From NCBI GenBank assembly GCA_028688995.1, contig JAQTXB010000001.1:124001-188000 (forward strand): a stretch of 64,000 nt of DNA, written 5' to 3'. Of the stretch, positions 60,592-64,000 are shown in pieces. Position 1 is the stretch's first letter; every line of letters starts with the position of its first letter. Below the pieces are notes generated by a model. The model saw only the letters and a program-made list of their open reading frames with translations. It was not told where the DNA came from and ran no database searches. This DNA is from Aliarcobacter sp. (GTDB lineage: Bacteria; Campylobacterota; Campylobacteria; Campylobacterales; Arcobacteraceae). The position numbers and the translations under genes are program-made.

Positions 60592-62262
60592 TCTACTTCT
60601 ATCACCTGATGGTCTCGGAGCTCTATCTCCTGAAGGTCTATCACCTCTTGGTGCTCTATCACCAGAAGGTTTTCTATCACCTGATGGTCTCGGAGCTCTG
60701 TCTCCTGAAGGTCTATCACCTCTTGGCGCTCTATCTCTATCTCCAGATGGTCTTGGAGCTCTATCACCAGAAGGTCTATCACCTCGTGGTGCTCTATCTC
60801 TATCTCCACCTCTTGAGTTTCTATCACCTGATGGTCTAGAGTTTCTATCTCTATCTCCACCTCGTGAACCACCAAATTTTCCACCTCTTCCACCTCTAGA
60901 ATTTCTTCCAGATGATGAACCATCATTATCATATCTACTAGAATTTTCAATAAGTCTTTTTATATCAGATTCTGATTTTCCGATATTGTTATTACCTTGA
61001 ACAAATGTAGATGCTGAAATCATTGATGCTAATTTAAATGCAATTGTTGAAATATCAAACTCTTCTTTTAACTCTTCTACTAAAGCTAATGCATGATCAT
61101 TAATCTCTTGTTCGCTAATTTGATTTTTTAATTCTGTAACTTTTTTCTCTTTTACTGAATCAATATTAGGAACAATTTTAGCCTCTAATTTTGTACCTAT
61201 ACTTTTTTCAATTTTTTGTAACATTCTAAATTCATGAGGAGTTACAATAGAAACAGCGATACCTTCTTTACCAGCACGTCCTGTTCTTCCAATTCTATGT
61301 ACATAAGACTCAGAATCAAATGGTAAATGATAGTTAAATACGTGAGAAACATCATTTACATCTAATCCTCTAGCTGCAACGTCTGTTGCAATTAAGATTT
61401 CTAATTTAGAAGTTTTAAACGCTCTGATTGCTTCTTCTCTTTGTCTTTGCTCCATATCACCATGAAGACCTTTTGCCATAAATCCTTGAGAAACCATAAA
61501 AGTTGATAATCTATCAACTTCTTTTTTTGTGCGACAGAAAATAATAGATTTTGTAGGATTTTTATAATCATATAATCTAATTAAAGCATCATCTCTTTCT
61601 CTTTCATCAACAACATAGAAAGTTTGAGTAATTTTTGCATTTGTAACATCACTTTTTGTTAATGTAATAAATTCTGGATTATTTAAAATAGTTTTAGCAA
61701 GATTTTTAATAGCTAAAGGCATAGTTGCAGAGAATAATAAAGTTTGTCTCTCTTTTGGTAAGAATGTAAAAATCTCTTTGATATCATCTAAAAATCCCAT
61801 ATCAAGCATTTCATCTGCTTCATCAAGAATTACATAATCTGGTTTAATATCAATTTTATTTCCTCTTAAAAGATCTAAAAATCTTCCTGGAGTTGCAACA
61901 ATAATTCCTGCATTTTCTATTAATTTAATTTGTCTAGCATACGCTTGTCCACCATATACAGTTGCTGTGTTAACACCTAAAAATTTACCAAATCTGTATA
62001 ATTCATCTGAAACTTGCATTGCAAGTTCTCTAGTAGGAACAATAACAACTGCTTCAACACCTGCATTTCCTTTCATATTATTTAAAATTGGAAGTCCAAA
62101 TGCTGCTGTTTTACCTGTTCCTGTATGTGCTTGACCAACAATATCTCTTCCTGCTAATACAAATGGAATTGCTTGTTCTTGGATAGGACTTGGTTCTTTA
62201 AAACCTGCTTCGTCTATTGCTTTTTGCAATAAGTCTTTTAAATTGAATTCGTTAAAAGTCAT
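60580..62262 (-). CDS. DEAD-box ATP-dependent RNA helicase with repetitive Arg/Gly/Asp tail
   Basis: 560 residues. Helicase motifs in order: Q motif EPSPIQEQAIP, motif I AHTGTGKTAAFG, PTRELA, TPGR, DEAD (LDEADEMLDMG), SAT, and VI HRIGRTGRAG. After the core, about residues 375-450 resemble the CsdA/DbpA-side linker. From about 455 the tail becomes Arg/Gly-rich (RGGRGGKFGGSRGG), then (R)PSGDRAPRGD repeats to the end. Such tails bind RNA and promote phase separation in related helicases. It likely serves ribosome assembly or cold adaptation. It has a leader of over 100 bases upstream. Confidence 0.93.
   Translation of the reverse strand: MTFNEFNLKDLLQKAIDEAGFKEPSPIQEQAIPFVLAGRDIVGQAHTGTGKTAAFGLPILNNMKGNAGVEAVVIVPTRELAMQVSDELYRFGKFLGVNTATVYGGQAYARQIKLIENAGIIVATPGRFLDLLRGNKIDIKPDYVILDEADEMLDMGFLDDIKEIFTFLPKERQTLLFSATMPLAIKNLAKTILNNPEFITLTKSDVTNAKITQTFYVVDERERDDALIRLYDYKNPTKSIIFCRTKKEVDRLSTFMVSQGFMAKGLHGDMEQRQREEAIRAFKTSKLEILIATDVAARGLDVNDVSHVFNYHLPFDSESYVHRIGRTGRAGKEGIAVSIVTPHEFRMLQKIEKSIGTKLEAKIVPNIDSVKEKKVTELKNQISEQEINDHALALVEELKEEFDISTIAFKLASMISASTFVQGNNNIGKSESDIKRLIENSSRYDNDGSSSGRNSRGGRGGKFGGSRGGDRDRNSRPSGDRNSRGGDRDRAPRGDRPSGDRAPRPSGDRDRAPRGDRPSGDRAPRPSGDRKPSGDRAPRGDRPSGDRAPRPSGDRSRKRD
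60600..60838 (-). repeat. In-frame imperfect repeats encoding PSGDRAPRGDR units
   Basis: Blocks of 12-18 bases such as CTATCACCTGATGGTCTCGGAGCT and CTATCACCTCTTGGTGCT recur through the 3' end of the helicase gene, encoding alternating RPSGDR and RAPRGD units. Unit sizes are multiples of three. This will be a hotspot for length variation among strains and for assembly error. Confidence 0.85.
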
Positions 62263-62470
62263 TTTTTTACCTTAGTATATATTTATAAAAAATACACACG
62301 GTTATATAAGTTAGATTTAATCTCCCCATAAATGTACAATTAAAACGCAATTTGAGTCTTGCAAGTAAGTCAGTTTAATGAAAATGAATCTTTGATTAGT
62401 CTATCAAAGTAAAATGGGTATATAAATGTGTATAATTTAGCGGATTGTATCTAGTTTTAGATAAATTTAA
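62263..62470 (-). promoter_or_regulatory. Leader/promoter region of the DEAD-box helicase gene
   Basis: This region of 208 bases has no ORF. On the minus strand TTATACAC and TATATACCC occur early (near 62420-62440) as possible -10 elements. A G+A block (ATGGGGAGATTAAATC) lies midway, and AAGGT precedes the ATG. A long leader is common for cold-regulated helicases; no defined structure is claimed. Confidence 0.35.
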
Positions 62471-62475
62471 GCTTT

Positions 62476-62502
62476 AAGAAAAAGAGCTAAGCTCATTTTC
62501 TT
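62476..62502 (-). terminator. Terminator after accC
   Basis: AAGAAAAAGAGC / GCTCATTTTCTT, a 12-bp stem with one mismatch and a TAA loop, overlaps the accC stop codon. On the minus strand GCTC is followed by TTTTTCTT. Confidence 0.8.
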
Positions 62503-63853
62503 ATAAGTCGTCTAATTTTTTGTAGTTTTCTAAGTATTTTGTATCGTAGTTATTTGAAATAAAATCTTCATTTTCCATCATTTTCTGATGGAATGGAATA
62601 GTTGTTTTAATTCCTTCAACTTCAAATTCTGCTAAAGCTCTTTTCATAATGTTAATTGCTTTATTTCTATCTCTTCCCCAAACAATAAGTTTTCCTATCA
62701 TTGAGTCATAATATGGAGGAACTATGTAATTTGTATAAATATGAGAATCTACCCTTACATTTCTTCCACCAGGAACCATCCATTGTGTAATTTTTCCTGG
62801 ACATGGTAAAAATGAGTTTGGATCTTCTGCAGTAATTCTACACTCAATTGCATGACCTCTGAATTTAATTGATTCTTGAGAAGGAACTTTTTCACCCTCA
62901 GCTACTTTAATCATAAGTTCAACAATATCAATACCTGAAACCATTTCAGAAACTGGATGTTCAACTTGAAGTCTAGTATTCATTTCCATAAAATAGATAT
63001 TTTGTTTGTCATCAGCTAAAAATTCAAAAGTCCCAGCACCTTCATATTTTAAATATTTAGTAGCTTTAACTGCAACTTCATGAAGTTTAGCTCTTGTTTC
63101 ATCATTTAACAAAATTGCAGGTGACTCTTCAATAACTTTTTGATGTCTTCTTTGAAGTGAACAATCTCTTTCACCTATGTGAATTGCATTACCATGAGAA
63201 TCTCCAACAACTTGAACTTCAATATGTCTTGGATTGTTAATAAATCTTTCAAGATACATTGTACCATCACCAAATGCAGCTAATGCTTCACTTGAAGCAG
63301 CCATAAATAGTTGTTCAAATTCTGACTCATCATGAATAAGTCTCATTCCTCTTCCACCACCACCAGCAGCAGCTTTTGCCATAATTGGATAACCAATTTC
63401 AAGAGCTAATTTTTTGCCCTCTGTAACAGAATGAACAGAACCTTTTGAACCTGGAACTACTGGAACGCCAGCTCTTATCATCTCTTCTTTAGCTTTTGAT
63501 TTATCAGCCATTTTTTCCATAACTTCAACAGATGGACCAATAAATTTAATATTATGTAATCTACAAATTTCTACAAAATCTTGATTTTCAGATAAAAAAC
63601 CATATCCTGGGAAAATTGCATCACAACCTGTCATTTCAGCTGCTGTAATAATTGCTGGAATATTTAAATATGAATCTTTTGATTTTGGACCACCAATACA
63701 TACAGCTTCATCTGCATGTTTTAAATAAGATGCATTTTTATCACCGGCACTGTAAACAGCAACTGATTTCTTACCCATTTCTCTAATAGTTCTAATAGCT
63801 CTTTGAACAATCTCACCTCTATTAGCTATTAAAATTTTTTTAATTTCTGCCAT
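62501..63853 (-). CDS. accC: Acetyl-CoA carboxylase, biotin carboxylase subunit
   Basis: 450 residues. IKKILIANRGEIVQRAIRTIREMG starts the N-terminal domain. The ATP-grasp has MAKAAAGGGGRGMRLI, ERFINNPRHIEVQVVGD, ERDCSLQRRHQKVIEESPA and MNTRLQVEHPVSEMVSGIDIVE. The C-terminal domain has GHAIECRITAEDP. It carboxylates biotin on AccB with bicarbonate and ATP, the first step of fatty acid synthesis. It follows accB by 9 bases. Confidence 0.97.
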   Translation of the reverse strand: MAEIKKILIANRGEIVQRAIRTIREMGKKSVAVYSAGDKNASYLKHADEAVCIGGPKSKDSYLNIPAIITAAEMTGCDAIFPGYGFLSENQDFVEICRLHNIKFIGPSVEVMEKMADKSKAKEEMIRAGVPVVPGSKGSVHSVTEGKKLALEIGYPIMAKAAAGGGGRGMRLIHDESEFEQLFMAASSEALAAFGDGTMYLERFINNPRHIEVQVVGDSHGNAIHIGERDCSLQRRHQKVIEESPAILLNDETRAKLHEVAVKATKYLKYEGAGTFEFLADDKQNIYFMEMNTRLQVEHPVSEMVSGIDIVELMIKVAEGEKVPSQESIKFRGHAIECRITAEDPNSFLPCPGKITQWMVPGGRNVRVDSHIYTNYIVPPYYDSMIGKLIVWGRDRNKAINIMKRALAEFEVEGIKTTIPFHQKMMENEDFISNNYDTKYLENYKKLDDL

Positions 63854-63862
63854 ATTTAACTC

Positions 63863-64000
63863 TTATAACTTTTCAACAACAAAAATTGGCATGTCATATT
63901 CAACCGGAGAACCATCTTTAACTAAAATTTCTAGAATTTTACAATCAAATTCAGCTTCAACCTCATTCATAATTTTCATTGCTTCTAAAATACAAAGAGT
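63863..64000 (-). CDS. accB: Biotin carboxyl carrier protein, C-terminal part (partial)
   Basis: The 45 visible C-terminal residues contain the biotin-attachment motif EAMKIMNEVEAE, whose lysine carries biotin, followed by the hammerhead end KDGSPVEYDMPIFVVEKL. The N-terminal part lies beyond the window edge. It is the usual accB-accC pair. Confidence 0.93.
   Translation of the reverse strand, partial: TLCILEAMKIMNEVEAEFDCKILEILVKDGSPVEYDMPIFVVEKL

Noticed and set aside
60600..60838. CRISPR-like regularly spaced repeats
   Set aside because: The repeats are imperfect, directly adjoining, in multiples of three and fully inside the helicase coding frame; there are no unique spacers.
60516..60950. 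A 144-residue minus-frame ORF and a 76-residue plus-frame ORF over the helicase tail
   Set aside because: They are alternative readings of the repetitive helicase 3' end, with low-complexity His/Glu/Leu composition and no own start signals.

Overview
This is an A+T-rich, densely packed bacterial chromosome segment, most likely from the Arcobacter lineage of Campylobacterota. The evidence for that is the low GC content, TTG/GTG starts with A-rich leaders, a UbiA-type prenyltransferase like that of the futalosine menaquinone route, RNase J in an otherwise Gram-negative gene set, and zinc-type L31. The assignment is inferred from gene content only, because no rRNA lies in the window. No gene-free stretch exceeds 300 bases once a gene with a non-canonical start is extended (57791-58708). 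The largest gaps, about 210-270 bases, hold promoters, terminators and one tRNA.

Region 1 (1-14408) is a surface polysaccharide locus of the Wzx/Wzy type. wecB and wecC make UDP-ManNAcA. A decayed 3' remnant of rmlB follows. A VioA/WecE-like sugar aminotransferase then leads into an unusual block: an acyl carrier protein, two FabH-like ketosynthases, a FabG-like reductase and a NeuD/PglD-like acyltransferase. Next come a WecF-like (GT56) transferase, a flippase, a polymerase, GT4 and GT2 transferases, and a convergent initiating sugar-phosphate transferase. I infer that the block builds a short (hydroxy)acyl chain and attaches it to the amino group of a 4-amino-4,6-dideoxyhexose.

Region 2 (14617-20748) is the export machinery: a large SLBB-repeat OPX protein, a Wzz/PCP protein without a kinase domain, a YjbH/GfcD-like outer-membrane protein, and a small secreted Gly/Ala/Ser-rich protein resembling GfcA/YjbE. 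This looks like a group-4-capsule/Yjb-type system without its tyrosine kinase and phosphatase.

Region 3 (20958-29637) holds tRNA-Arg(UCG), mqnP-like, a small lipoprotein, miaA, rpmE, rsmI, an rlmB-like methyltransferase, a periplasmic unknown, an aminotransferase, hom and a MATE transporter.

Region 4 (29644-38190, minus strand) is a metal-stress cluster. It contains a response regulator and sensor kinase, a Met-rich FixH/YtkA-like periplasmic protein, a CusC-B-A-like efflux system, a YceI protein, and a secreted peptide with four CGxGKCG repeats that resembles copper-binding bufferin/HvfA precursors.

Region 5 (38295-50907) is housekeeping. The minus strand carries hisF, a SIMPL protein, a nucleoside phosphorylase-like protein, rlmN, a 33-residue membrane protein, gltX and an RRM protein. 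The plus strand carries rsmA, rnj, kdsD, rluB-like, rarA, hemJ-like and a PhoH/PIN protein.

Region 6 (51118-64000) starts with an orphan Phd/YefM-like protein upstream of an Sdh/Frd-like flavoprotein and iron-sulfur pair that has no membrane anchor and lacks the usual FAD-linking histidine. It continues with an orphan TRAP binding protein, a nitroreductase, an unknown protein, asnB, an AEC carrier that appears to start at ATT/ATC, a PiT phosphate transporter, a DEAD-box helicase with a repetitive Arg/Gly/Asp tail, accC and partial accB.
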